In this document: in pieces, positions 1-11,150 of the stretch
Numbering within the stretch: the first letter of the stretch is position 1
Layout: each line of letters begins with the position of its first letter
From: Hybos culiciformis
Lineage: Eukaryota > Arthropoda > Insecta > Diptera > Hybotidae
Assembly (NCBI GenBank): GCA_964007475.1
Contig: OZ023273.1
Location: forward strand, 38,689,525 to 38,753,524
Direction: 5' to 3'
DNA: 64,000 bases
The notes under the pieces: generated by a model
What the model was told of the DNA's origin: nothing
Databases searched by the model: none
The model's input: the letters and a program-made list of their open reading frames with translations, nothing else
Translations under genes and position numbers: made by a program

Positions 1-1248
1 TTACCTTTTTCTTTAAAATTTCTGCCTCGTTGAAATTCTTCTTTTTTTTTTTTTTGCAGTTTTCCAATTTTCAAAAAATTTTGTTAAAGCAGCAAATTAG
101 CAGCAGTTAAAATTTTTTTTCCTAGGGATGACTTGACAGCAGTCTAATATCAGCTGGGTGCATAATGAGAAAAAAAAATAAACAAAAACAACAAAATGTC
201 AAGTAAAAGAAAAAATAAAATAAAAACAGCAGCGGCGCTCCAGCTGATTTCAATTTTAATACAAATGTTAGAGAGTTTGTATATGGTTTGTATATAGATT
301 GGGTGGAAAATTTCGAAAACGAAAAATATCTTTTTTAATTTCGGAATTGTCACGAATCGTAAGAAAAATTTTTATTTCGCGTTATTTCAATATCTTTTAT
401 TTTTTATTATTTTTATTATTAATTATCGACTTGAATTTAGGTATTTAGGTCTAATTAAAGTTGGATTACACAGGAAACATACCTATACCTTCCTTACATG
501 CTACATTGAAAAATTTACTTTAACCAACCAAATAAATTGGAAAGTTTATCTCGAAAGTCCAGTAGGTAGATAGGTACCTAACTTAGTTTTCACCAGGCAT
601 TAGAAGTGTAGGTAGGTTACCTAATAGAATTAAAAGAATACAATTCAAATAAAAAATATTTTTTTTATTAGAATTGTCATTCTGGTCCTAGGTACCCTAC
701 CTTTCTACTTAATTAGAAGTTAAATAAATTCTTTATAATACATTTCCAGACTTTAATCCCAAAAAAGAAAAAAAAATTATTCGGCCACGAAATTTTATCG
801 CGTCACTAAAATCGATTTTATGTTAGCAATCGGAAAAAAAAGGAAACGGAAAATATTCCAACATTTTTTTTTTCTTATTGGTAGGTAATTAAAATTGGTT
901 GATTAGTAGCATTTTCTTCTCAATTCTCACACTTTATTTAAGATTACATTCAAATTGATTTTAAAATGCAAATTTTTTTTTGTATTTATATAGTTTTTAT
1001 TTTGTACAACTTTTAAATAATTACATTGACTTTATTTAATTTTTCCACTAAAAATAAAAAAATATTTTTGTAAAAAAATAAAAAAAATTAAAGCGCAAAA
1101 CTTCTCAATGAAAATTTTTCAAGAAGAAAAAATGAAACCAGCTGGTGAGCTGGTGAGGATAAACGTTGCCAAAATGCCATTTTAATAAAATCCCTAAAAA
1201 AAAATCTTTAATTGAACAAAAGTATTCTTTTATTCTATGGTTTAATTT
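1..1248. other. AT-rich DNA without a recognisable gene
   Basis: Long poly-T, poly-A and pyrimidine tracts dominate. The only open frames are short and low-complexity (for example a hydrophobic minus-strand frame at 150-353) and show no family motif. I see no exon, RNA gene or intact element here. Confidence 0.6.
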
Positions 1249-1304
1249 AAGAAATCAAATTCAAGAAATCAAATTCAAGAAATCAAATTTAAGAAATCTA
1301 ATTT
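1249..1304. repeat. 14-bp tandem repeat, four units
   Basis: The unit AAGAAATCAAATTC is repeated four times head to tail (starts 1249, 1263, 1277, 1291). The last two units carry single changes. This is a small minisatellite with no evident function. Confidence 0.85.
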
Positions 1305-1822
1305 TTTTATGCTTATTTATACAATAATAATAAACATTTTTGTATTTATTTTTAAACATTACTAGGTGTTTGCAGGATAAATTATATAAAAATTTAAAAC
1401 TTTAATAAATTTTAGGTTCAGTAAAATTATTTATCTAGTTAGAAAAAAAATGGGCATGGCATCACTTATTTACGTTTCTTTTTTTTCCGTTGTGTTCCAA
1501 AGAAGGAACAACTACATTAACTATTATGATGCCTATTCACTGTTTTGACAGTCCCTCAATGGCAATTTGTGAACTATAAAAAGGAATACAATTTTTTTTT
1601 TACATTGAAAATTGTATGAAAATAAAAATTAAAATTTAATTGAACATCAGCGAATACCACAGTGTAGGTTCCAATGATTTATATAAAAATACTTCCCTGC
1701 CATTTATAATCTTAAGTAATGTATACCTACTTTCTGCTATGCATGTTTAGCCTAATCTTTCATCTCATCCATGTTATAGGGGCGCTATTTCAGAATTTAC
1801 AATTTGATTATGTGTAAGCTGC
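1305..1822. other. AT-rich DNA without a recognisable gene
   Basis: No open frame with protein-family features, no RNA gene and no clear inverted repeat was seen between the small tandem repeat and the foldback cluster. Confidence 0.5.
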
Positions 1823-2395
1823 TTAGCCCCTGTTTAGACTGGATGTTTTCGAAGATCATGATTATGAAGATTTTTTTGATTGTTGCGTGAAAAATTGTGT
1901 AAAAAGAAAGACACACTCAAAAAAAGAAAAACACACACTCAAAAAAGGAAGAACACCACTCAAAAAAAAGCCTCACAAAAAATCTTCATTTTAATCTAGG
2001 AAAACATCCATTGTAACTAGCCATTTACATTGGATGTTTAATTGAAGATTAAAATGAAGATTTTTTTTGTATGAGAGGATTTTTTTTGAGTGTGTGTGTG
2101 AAAAAATGTATAAAGTATTTCTTTTTACACAATTTTTCACGCACACAATCTAATCTTCACTTTAATCGTCGAAAACCATCCTGTATAACCCTCCATTTAC
2201 ACAGGCTGTTTTCGAAGATTAAAATGAAGATTTTTTTTTGAATGTGTGTGTAAAAGTTGTATAAAATTTTGTCATTGATGTATAAAATGAAAAAAATGTA
2301 TACAAATTTTACACATATTCAAAAAAATCTTCATTTTAATCTTCGAAAACAGCCTGTGTAAATGGGGGGGGGAATGGCAAGTTAGCCCCTGTTTA
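1823..2395. mobile_element. Three tandem foldback (hairpin MITE-like) elements
   Basis: Three successive inverted-repeat units occupy about 1829-2025, 2022-2185 and 2194-2364. Each starts with a motif like GGCTGTTTTCGAAGATTAAA and closes with its reverse complement. The third is the cleanest: its arms at about 2194-2254 and 2304-2363 both carry CATTTACACAGGCTG at the tip. The whole cluster lies between two copies of TTAGCCCCTGTTTA (about 1824 and 2382). There is no coding capacity. The structure fits nested or tandem insertions of one non-autonomous DNA element family, which I cannot name. Confidence 0.7.
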
Positions 2396-2800
2396 CCCAG
2401 GCAATATTGCTTATTCTTTTAATTATTACGAAAATCAAAAAAACATTTTTTTAATTAATAGATTCAATAGATTTAAATTTGAGTAAAAAGATCATAATTA
2501 GAAAAAAGTGCAAAAAAATAAAAAAAAACAAAAAAAAAAATCGTTTCTGATGAACTACTTTGAGTTGGGGATTATAGGTATGTATCTCGGAAAACTGTCT
2601 TGGATATGGATTTGGAACATTTTTTTTAAATGTGGAGAATTTTATTATCTACATTTAAAAAAATCAATGAAACTGATTTTAAAAAAAACACAACCCATAA
2701 AAACAAAGTTTTTGATATAAATCCTTTATATGCGAGGAAATTGATATGAAGTTCATATAAAGATATGTTTGTGTGTGTGTGTGAGCCCGTGATGCCAAAG
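2396..2800. other. AT-rich spacer
   Basis: Contains A-rich tracts and a short GT microsatellite near 2769-2783. Short open frames here are lysine-rich or hydrophobic low-complexity translations and are not supported as genes. Confidence 0.5.
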
Positions 2801-3021
2801 TATATTGTTATCGAGGACAAAGCGATGTGCTTAATTTCAGCTCGATTGGATACCGGGAAGTCAGTCAGTTTTGACTTTCTAAGTTTGCGGACCCGGTGAT
2901 GAAATGAATATAAAGGTGAATATGTCGATGCTAAGGTGCATTGTCATCGACGACAAAGCAAAATTTCAGCTCGATTGGATACCGGGAAGTGGGTCAATTT
3001 TGACTTTCTAAGTTTGTGGAA
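2801..3021. repeat. Tandem duplication, period about 129 bp
   Basis: A module containing TTTCAGCTCGATTGGATACC and GGGAAG, then TTTTGACTTTCTAAGTTTG, appears at about 2801-2890 and again at about 2938-3021. The two copies differ by several substitutions and small indels, so the duplication is not recent. It is probably part of an interspersed repeat. Confidence 0.7.
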
Positions 3022-3995
3022 ACGAAGTGAAGTTAATATAAAGAATTTGAAAAAAAAAGAACCAATTGCGTTATATAAATTGCGACTTATATATTCTGAG
3101 TCTACATATAAAGTACCGTTAGGTGATGATGTCATTCCTTATCTCACCGCCCATTCGTAAGTACAGCCAGGTTTAGAGAAAACGATTAATCGTCTTTCGG
3201 AATATTGTGGATTGTGGAATTTTGTTATAAATCTTGGAAAACCTTAAATCATTGTATTCAGAACGGAGAAGCAAACCCCCAAATCAATAAAAAAAACCTC
3301 TGATCGTTTTCTTTATTACTCCTATTATTTTCTTTAAAGTATATACATGAAGCTGGCAAATTATTTCGAAACATAAACTTAGACAACTAAAATTTGATCT
3401 GTTTGAGGTTTTCAGGGAAAAGCAATTATTTACTGATAACTTTGTAAGAAAATGCAAAAAAAAAGGTTCACATGAACTAATAAATTTCCAAATTTATGAT
3501 TAGACTATTAATTAAGTGATCAAAATAGCAGACGGAAAAACTGAACTTATAGATATTTAATTTTTTCGAGTACTGAACCTCATATAAACAGCCCAATGTT
3601 AAAACAATGTCGATAATAACTAAAACTAATAAATAAAGGATTAAATAAAATGTAAAATAAAAATAACAAAATAAATAATTAATACTTACTACAAATTAGA
3701 AAATAGATATTATTTATTTAAAATGCTATCAATTTTATTGCTATCATTATGCCTCGAAGAATTTGTTCTTTTATATTATCTTTTGTTACTCAAATGAAAT
3801 CGAAGAAGTCATCAAAGAAATTTTTCACTGGTTTCAAAAATGACATGATAATTAGTCACAGTAGTAGAAGAAAAAAACAATATTGTAGTATTTATATTTC
3901 AGGTCATACTCTAGTTTATTATTACATTTTACTGGCTATTAGTTTAGATAATCGATGGTAGAGTGTTGCAAGCCGCAGTGTTAAAAGCTGCAAGC
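3022..3995. other. AT-rich spacer before the LTR element
   Basis: No recognisable gene. Short plus-strand open frames (for example 3749-3961) have no family features. This segment forms the 5' flank of the LTR retrotransposon. Confidence 0.5.
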
Positions 3996-4215
3996 TGATT
4001 ATTGTAAAATAGAGATAGCGAGATTAATAAAAAAGCTCATTCTAATTTTGATTTTGAAACAGAATAACGTGATCAGATTCCGATTTTTAATTATTAAATT
4101 GTTGAAAGAAATAACTTGAAAATTATAAAAATAAATTGTTGAAAGAAATAAATTGAAAATTATACAAATAATTGGAAGAAAGAACGGCCTGGTGTTTTAT
4201 TAATTGACCATTACA
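3996..4215 (+). repeat. 5' LTR
   Basis: 220-bp direct repeat matching 8497-8716. It starts TGATTATTGT and ends CCATTACA, and holds an internal near-duplication of TGTTGAAAGAAATAA. The matched block extends two bases to the left of the TG. Two substitutions separate the copies (near 4025 and 4093), which suggests a fairly recent insertion despite the coding damage. Confidence 0.9.
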
Positions 4216-4216
4216 A

Positions 4217-4233
4217 CATCAGAAGTGGGATTC
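4217..4233 (+). promoter_or_regulatory. Putative primer binding site, tRNA-Leu-like
   Basis: CATCAGAAGTGGGATTC follows the 5' LTR. From general knowledge, its complement resembles the T-arm/acceptor end of eukaryotic tRNA-Leu (a tail like GAATCCCACTTCTGACA). The usual TGG matching the tRNA CCA end is missing, so priming may involve an internal part of the tRNA, or the site has mutated. This assignment is an inference. Confidence 0.45.
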
Positions 4234-4344
4234 TTACGACAACCACGCCAGCACATTGGATTTTTTTTCTTTCCTTTTTAGGATCAAAATTTGGAGGTTA
4301 GGTTTCAGCATCAAGAATTTTATTTCATTCAAATTCTTCTCAGC

Positions 4345-5181
4345 ATGAGAAAAAAAATGAAACGACAAGAGATGGTACTGAAATTAAAGGAAAAGGGAGT
4401 GGAATTTCTAGACTCCATAAATTTAAGATAACTTCGAAGTTTATACAATCAACAGGCGTGGACTGATGATGCAGACTCTGACGTAAGTAAGGAGAATAAA
4501 GACGATGAATTTCAGATTCCGTTTATTAAGATGGGGGGCGAGGAAAAAATTAAAAGCAAGCCCGTAAGTTCCGAAAAAATTAAAAGGGAATTAGATGCGG
4601 AAATCCGAATATTAACAAAACGTAAATTATTGGCAGAGTTACGAAAAGAAATTGCCATGGAAGATAAAAATAATTCAGCGACCGCACATCAAATTGAGTT
4701 TAAAGATATTAAACATTCAGTTATGCCATTTTCCGGAACAGATGTTTACGATGCGAATAAATGGATAAGTGATTTTGAGCGAGCGTGTGCTCCGTACGAT
4801 GTTGACGATAGTTTCCGTCTAAAAAGTGTGAGAAGATTAATGAAACCTGAGTCCGAAGGTGAATTATTTCTACGAATCGATACATCGTCAACTTATAAAA
4901 TGTTTAAAGCTAATTTTTTGGCAAATTTTGGCCACAATTATTCAGTCTCCGAAATAATTGATCAGTTAAAGAAAACCAAATTTGATCCGACTAAAACTTC
5001 AGTATTAGGGTACATTTTGAAGATGCACGAAATCGCTTTACGTGCCAACATCGAAGAAATACAAACTATTCAATTTATTATAGATGGACTCAACGATCAT
5101 TCCGCCCATATCGCAGTGTTGTATCCGGCTCAAAATATGGGTCAATTGAAACAACTAGCTCATCGCTATTCTCAATTATGA
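4345..5181 (+). pseudogene. gag: gag (N-terminal and capsid part) of the LTR element, broken
   Basis: The frame opens at ATG 4345 with a basic N-terminus, meets an in-frame TAA at 4429-4431, and continues from there without interruption to a TGA at 5179-5181. The 216-residue part after ATG 4531 has a charged coiled-coil-like start followed by a gag capsid-like region. The frame after the TGA is the same frame and encodes the zinc knuckles and pol. So gag and pol look like one reading frame split by point mutations, unless the UGA is read through. Gag would form the intracellular particle. The ATG at 4345 is preferred because the same frame stays open on both sides of the single TAA. Confidence 0.75.
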
Positions 5182-5184
5182 GGC

Positions 5185-7116
5185 ATGGGAACAAGTGAAG
5201 CTACCAATCTTAACCGATCCAAATTAGGTGGTCAATCGGCTAGACCTACGAAAGCCGAAATATTGTGTTACAATTGTTCAGGTTATGGTTATATGGCATC
5301 CGCTTGTCCAAAACCAAAACGAGCCAAAGGGTCCTGTTTCAGATGCGGATCTACACAACATATGTTGAAGAATTGTAATAAGCCAGCATCAGGAGATAAT
5401 CAAATAGGAGCAATTGGGTCATCAAATGGCAACGAGGATGATTCCGATGGAAATTTAATTAATCAATTTGCCGTAATTAATATGGTAAGTGTTACTTTTC
5501 CTCAGGATAAGATCACTAATGCCTGCAGTAATAATCTTATTTCTATTTTCGATTCTGGTAGTCCAATTAGTTTGATAAAAAAATCCATGGTTCCAACACA
5601 ATTGATTCAGAGATGTACTCAATACTCCGGTTATAAAGGTATTGGTAATCATAAATTATTTACGTTCGGGAAAATTAAAATACAGATTCAGTTCCTTTCT
5701 ATTTCTAATATAATTGAAATTTATATCATTCCAGATAATATAATTTCTCAACCGTTATTATTAGGACGGAATTTTTTACAAGTTTTTAACATTAAGTTTA
5801 CGATCTTTAAATATAATGTGAACCATGGAAATAATATTGGAAAAAATTATTCGGTTATTAATAAAGAGTTAAATAAAAATTCAGTATTGTATAGCATTTG
5901 TGATTTTATTTGTGAAAACAAATCAGATTGTCTTCGCGACGCCAATCAGCCTGTTCCTGATATTTTTCTAATTGACCTAGATATAATTAGTCAAGATGAA
6001 TATAAAATTAACCCAAAACTAAATACGGAGATTAGGGATAAAATATTAGAAATTATTCAAACAAATTATTTACTTACGTCTAAAAAAAGCGGCGAGAAAC
6101 GTAAGTGTGTTGACTATCGATCTCTCAACAATGTTACTGTTAGGGATAGCTACCCATTACCGTTGATTGATGATTGTTTGGAAAGGTTAGAGGGGAAAAA
6201 CTACTTTTCAATTATTGATTTGAAAAGTGGATTTCACCAAATTAAAATGGATGAAGATTCTATTAAATTTACGTTTTTTGTTACCCCGTCGGGCCAATAC
6301 GAGTATGTATATATGCCATTTGGACTGAAAAATGCTCCAGCTATTTTTCAAAGATTTATCCACTATGTACTGCAACCTTCTTTGAATGAAGGATCCGTGG
6401 TTATCTATATGGACGATATCATGTTCGGTACCGAAACCATTCTAGAACACCTTGATCTTTTGAAAAGGGTATTGAAAAGACTAGCTGAATTCCGTTTAGA
6501 AATAAAAAAAAGTAAATGTTCTTTTTGTGTCACAGAAATTGAAACCTTGGGATATCATATAGATAAATACGGTATTCGTCCCAACAATGGTCATATCGAA
6601 GCTATCAAACACATGCATTTTCCGACAAAAATTTCAGAAGTTCAGTCCAGTTTAGGTTTATTTTCATTCTTTCGCAGATTTGTTCCGTCATTTTCTACAA
6701 TAGCTCAGCCGCTAAGAAACTTATTAAAGAAAGATTCTGTATTCTATTTTGATGAACAGTGTAAGAATTCCTTTAAGACTCTTCAGGAGAAATTAACAAA
6801 TCCTCCAGTGTTAGCTTTATATCACCCCAATAAAGAGACAGAGTTACATACGGACGCAAGTTCTTCTGGCTTTGGGGCGGTTTTATTACAAAAACAAGAT
6901 GATACTAAGTTCCACCCTATAGCCTATTTTTCTCGAAGAACTGCGCCTGCTGAATCTAGGTACCACAGTTTTGAACTGGAAACATTGGCAATAATCCATG
7001 CTTTAAGGAAAATCGAAATTTATTTAAAAGGTATTCCATTTCGGATTATAACTGATTGTAATTCTCTGACTCTGAATCTGAATAAGAAAAGTATAAATGC
7101 CAGGATAGCCAGATAG
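5185..7116 (+). pseudogene. pol: gag zinc knuckles, protease, reverse transcriptase and RNase H of the LTR element
   Basis: 643 codons in the gag frame. Two zinc knuckles lie near residues 28-41 and 51-64; the second is a perfect CX2CX4HX4C, while the first has Tyr at the His position. The protease active site DSG is near residue 123. RT motifs follow: CVDYRSLNN, FHQIKM, PFGLKNAP and the catalytic YMDD at about residue 408. RNase H shows HTDASSSGFGAVL, ELETLAIIHAL and TDCNSL. The segment just before CVDYR runs straight from a pre-RT region into the basic stretch, and the usual N-terminal RT 'finger' region seems to be missing, so an internal deletion is likely. The TAG at 7114-7116 interrupts a frame that continues in register to a TGA at 7240-7242. 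Confidence 0.85.
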
Positions 7117-7241
7117 GCATTGGAACTAGAAAATTTTAATTATAAAATCCAACATCGAAAAGGGACCTTAATGAATCACGCGGATACCTTAAGTCGATAC
7201 CCAAATGTTACAATCTCCACTAATGAAAATTCAGATCAGTG

Positions 7242-8358
7242 ATTCGACCGGAAGACATTGATATTCAACTACAAATTACTCAAAATCGGGATCCTTAAAT
7301 AATTAAAATAAAAGAATTGCTTGAACAAGGGGAAGGGAAAAATTTCGTTTTAAATGATGGATTAGTCTATATGCAAATTCAGGATAAATTACTTTTATAT
7401 ATACCTACTGAAATGGAAATAAATGTCATACGACATATCCACGAAAAGATAAGTCATATCGGAATTACTAAATGCGTAGAACAACTAAGATTATATTACT
7501 GGTTTCCAAATATGCAGAAAAAAGTTGAACATTTTATAAAAAATTGTTTGAAATGCATTTTATATTCCGTGCCCGCCCATTGTAGTTATAGGACTTTACA
7601 CAATATTCCGAAAGAACCTATACCTTTTGACACGGTTCATGTGGATCATTTTGGCCCACTCCCATCAGTTATTTCTAAAAGGAAACATATATTTGCTATT
7701 GTAGATGCTTTTACAAAACACATTAGGTTATACGCTGTTAACTCTACTAGCACCAAGGAAGTATCTGCATGCTTAGACAGATATGCTCAGGATTATAGCC
7801 GACCTAGAAGGTTAATTAGTGATAGGGGTTCTTGTTTTACATCTTTGGAATTTTCTGCTTATCTACTTGAACACAATATAGAACACGTTAAAATAGCTAC
7901 AAGTTCGGCTCAAGCGAATGGCCAAATTGAAAGGGTCAATAGACTTCTTAAATCAATTCTGAGAAAAGTAACCGAACCATTGCAACATTCTGATTGGTCA
8001 AAATTGTTAAGTAAAGTTGAGTATTCTATTAACAATTCAGTACACTTTAGTACTAAGCATACCCCCTGTCAACTTTTATTTGGGGTAAACCAAAGGGGTA
8101 AAGAAGTTGATCTATTGACCGAACATCTGGATGAAAAACAGGTACTCAATAAGGGTATAGACGTGATTGGTATGAGGGAAAAAAGCCGTAGAATTTATTA
8201 AGAGGTCACAAGATCATAATTCTAAATTATATGAGAGGCATCACAAACCTCATGCTAAATTTATAAGAGGAGACTTTATCGTTATTAAGAATGTTGACAC
8301 AAAACCGGGTAATAAAAAATTTATTCCTATTCGATTCGGAAACGGATCAGTAACCTGA
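7242..8358 (+). pseudogene. Integrase of the LTR element, frameshifted
   Basis: The frame shifts by one near 7240. A TAA (7296-7298) precedes the main open stretch 7317-8201. The zinc-binding module has two His (HIHEKISH) and CLKC. The core has Asp in VHVDHFGPL, Asp in LISDRGS and Glu in NGQIERVN, so the D,D,E triad of strand transfer is intact. A further one-base shift in an A-run near 8180 moves the C-terminal part, which continues to a TGA at 8356-8358. The protein would insert element cDNA into chromosomes, but this copy cannot encode it in one piece. Confidence 0.85.
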
Positions 8359-8496
8359 CCATAATCAAATCTTATGTACACATATTACCTAGTTATTTAA
8401 AATTTATAAAGAGAAACGATATTGTGTTGTTAAATTAAACATAATGAAAATTTTTTTTTTTAGCAAATTGTAAACAATTAGCTTTGTCAGAATGGC

Positions 8497-8716
8497 TGAT
8501 TATTGTAAAATAGAGATAGCGAGATAAATAAAAAAGCTCATTCTAATTTTGATTTTGAAACAGAATAACGTGATCAGATTCCGATTTTTAATTAATAAAT
8601 TGTTGAAAGAAATAACTTGAAAATTATAAAAATAAATTGTTGAAAGAAATAAATTGAAAATTATACAAATAATTGGAAGAAAGAACGGCCTGGTGTTTTA
8701 TTAATTGACCATTACA
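8497..8716 (+). repeat. 3' LTR
   Basis: Matches the 5' LTR over the whole 220 bp, offset by 4501 bp, with two substitutions. The upstream DNA (CTTTGTCAGAATGGC) is not purine-rich, so a polypurine tract is not visible. Confidence 0.9.
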
Positions 8717-8854
8717 ATATTTATTTGATTTTATATGAAAAATAATCTATTAGATAAAAATATTCATAAGTAGGTAGCATTATACATAATATTCTAAATA
8801 TTTATTTCAAACATGCACTTGAACAAAAATAATTTACTGACAGAATATATTTAA

Positions 8855-10378
8855 CTAGCTGTACCCGCACACACGTTGTAGAACACACGTTTTAAGTGAA
8901 ATTTTTGTTGTCAGATTTATGAACAATTATAGGAGCTAGTTATTTTATAAACTTGGGAAAATATCTAAGAAGAATTAATATTTATCATTTCTACTTATTC
9001 AACACAGACAATTTAGTAATCGAATGATATCCTTCCCTTAAACAGATTTCCAAACCAAACCAAATTTGTGTTTTTATCCATTTCCTCTTTTTATGAATCA
9101 AATTTGAATGAATTCGGAAGAACTTTTGCAGTCCTCCCCGGGAGGGATTTCTGGGTTAAATAGCCTATAACGACCCCGAGACAAAAAAACAGTCTAAATT
9201 TCGAAACGATCGGTTGAGTGGTTTAGTTTTTAATATTTTGTAGTTATTAGTAATAAAGAATTTGATTTCTATATATTCGAAGAGACCCCCTAAAAAGAAG
9301 AGGCCAAATTTTTTGTTACGAAATTCGTGTGTTTAATCATTGTTATGTACCAAATTTAAATGAAATCGGATAAAATTTTAAAGTCCTCCCGTAGGGTAGG
9401 AGGTCAATAAATTTTTTGTTACGAAATTTATGTGTAATCATTTCCTCTTTTTACGTGTCAAATTTGAATGAAATCTGGACGAACTTTTGAAGTCTGCCCC
9501 CCGGGGGAGGTCCCTGGATAGGAGGTCAACAAATTTTTTGTTACGAAATTTGTGTGTAATCAGTTCCTCTTTTTACATACCAAATTTGAATGCAATCGGA
9601 CGAACTTTTGAAGTCCACCCCCCAGGAGAGGTCTCTGGGTAGGAGGTCTCTGGTTAAGAGGTCTCTGGGTAAGAGGTCTCTGTGTAAGAGGTCTCTGGGT
9701 AGAAGGTCGCTGGGTAGGAGGTCAACAAATTTTTTGTTACGAAATTTTTGTGTAATCAGTTCTTTTTACATACCAAATTTGAATGAAATCGGACGAACTT
9801 TTAAAGCCCGCCCCCGAGGGGAGTTCCCTGTGTAGGATGTCAACAAATTTTTTGTTACGAAATTTGTGTGTAATTTTACATACCAAATTTAAATGAAATC
9901 TGACGAACTTTTAAAGTCCGCCCCCAGGGGGTCTCTAGGTAGGCGGTCCCTGGGTAGGAGGTCAACAAATTTTTTGTTACGAAATTTGTATGTAATCAGT
10001 TCCTCTTTTTACATACCAAATTTGAATGAAATCGGACCAACTTTTGACGTCCGCCCCCAGGGGAGGTCTCTGGGTAGGAGGTCCCTGGGTAGGAGGTCAA
10101 CAAAGCTTTAGTTACGAAATATGTGTGTAATCAATTCCTCTTTTTACAAACCAAATTTGAAAGAAATCGGACGAACTTTTGAAGTCCGCCCCCGGGGGAG
10201 GTCCCTTGGTAGGAGGCCAATCAAATTTTAAAATAGCCTATAACGACCCCCGACCTGACACAAAGACATGGTGTAAGTTTGAAAACAATCGGTTGAGCGG
10301 TTTAAGAGCCTATTCGGAACATACAAACATACAAAGATACAACTCGGTTTTATATATATAGATAGATAGATAGATAGA
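8855..10378. repeat. Interspersed repeat with an expanded array of about 120 bp units
   Basis: Starts near AGCTGTACCCGCACACACG and ends with ACATACAAACATACAAAG-like sequence and a GATA microsatellite tail. A unit holding TTTTTTGTTACGAAATTTGT, ACCAAATTTGAATGAAATC and a GTCCGCCCCC/GGTCTCTGGGTAGGAGG block recurs about seven times between 9300 and 10200 with period about 120 bp. One unit (about 9635-9720) has a nested expansion of a 15-bp GGTCTCTGGGTAAGA motif. The module CCTATAACGACCCC plus CGGTTGAGYGGTTTA occurs at both sides (about 9170 and 10230). Open frames here (arginine/serine repeats) are translations of the array, not genes. The element class is uncertain. Confidence 0.75.
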
Positions 10379-10503
10379 TAATAATGCCGCATGATACTTC
10401 GTAAATGAGAGTCCTTGCTATTTTAGTCGTACAGATAGATAAAGTGTTATAGTTATTTTTTATAAATTTATCGAATATACAATAATTTACCACCGAATTC
10501 AAT

Positions 10504-10512
10504 ATATAATAT
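10504..10512. repeat. Target-site duplication, left copy
   Basis: ATATAATAT directly precedes the GGGAG terminus of the terminal-inverted-repeat element. The identical 9-mer occurs at 11459-11467. Confidence 0.75.
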
Positions 10513-10524
10513 GGGAGCGTCTAC

Positions 10525-10850
10525 AGTTACGGCAAACGTAACTCTTTTTTTTTTTTTGAGAGTTACGGCAACCGTAATCCTGTTCAAAATTGACTAAAGT
10601 TACGGCAAACGTAACTCTTTTTTTATTTTTAGAGTTACGGCAACCGTAATCCTGTTGAAAATTGACTAAAGTTACGGCAAACGTAACTCTTTTTTTATTT
10701 TTAGAGTTACGGCAACCGTAATCCTGTTGAAAATTGTTTAAAGTTACGGCAAACGTAACTCTTTTTTTTTTTTAGAGTTACGGCAACCGCAATCCTGTAG
10801 AAAATTGTCTAAAGTTACGGCGGACGTAACTTTTTTTTTTTTTTTTAGTG
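10525..10850. repeat. Palindromic 63-bp tandem repeats
   Basis: Five units, each pairing GTTACGGCAAACGTAAC with GTTACGGCAACCGTAAT across a T-run and followed by CCTGTTGAAAATTG. The motifs are the same as the element's inverted termini, so the array looks like a multiplied subterminal sequence. Confidence 0.85.
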
Positions 10851-11150
10851 ATTACGGCAAAGTTATTTTTGAACATTATGACTTTTTTTTTAAATAAAAA
10901 GTTGTTATGCTGAATGGGGGACGGCCGCCGCCTCCCCCAAACCCCCTAGGGCTTTTTTTTTTTTTTTTTTTATTTTGCTTTGGCGCTTCGCGCTTTTAAT
11001 TCTGTTTTTTTGTATTTTTGTATAACTATGTAAGGTTTAACTATTCTTGTATTTTTTGTATGACGATGTAAGGTTTTTACTTGTCAATAACTTTCACATG
11101 TACACATAATTTATATTTTCTATTTTGTACACGTTTATAATTTTAATACT

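Larger units (their letters stand above)
3996..8716 (+). mobile_element. Degenerate Ty3/gypsy-type LTR retrotransposon
   Basis: A 4.7-kb element with matching LTRs (3996-4215 and 8497-8716, two visible substitutions) that begin TG and end CA. Between them the order is gag, CCHC zinc knuckle, aspartic protease (DSG), reverse transcriptase (YMDD), RNase H, then integrase (HHCC and D,D,E). Integrase after RNase H is the Ty3/gypsy order. No envelope frame is present. At least three in-frame stops, two frameshifts and an apparent internal RT deletion make this copy defective. I found no clear target-site duplication next to the LTR ends and no obvious polypurine tract before the 3' LTR. A relationship to the mdg3/CsRn1-like groups is possible but unproven. 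Confidence 0.92.

Noticed and set aside
2508..2820. 70-codon and 64-codon frames
   Set aside because: Lysine-rich and mixed low-complexity translations of A-tracts and a GT repeat, with no family features.
8202..8496. Envelope gene of the LTR element
   Set aside because: Only the integrase C-terminus and a short untranslated stretch lie before the 3' LTR; no env-like frame.
9590..10361. Open frames rich in RRSLGRRS
   Set aside because: Translation of the 120-bp and 15-bp tandem repeats; no start context or family match.
10525..10850. CRISPR-like array of spaced repeats
   Set aside because: Palindromic units are separated by T-runs and a conserved tail rather than unique spacers, lie in a eukaryotic TIR element, and have no cas genes.
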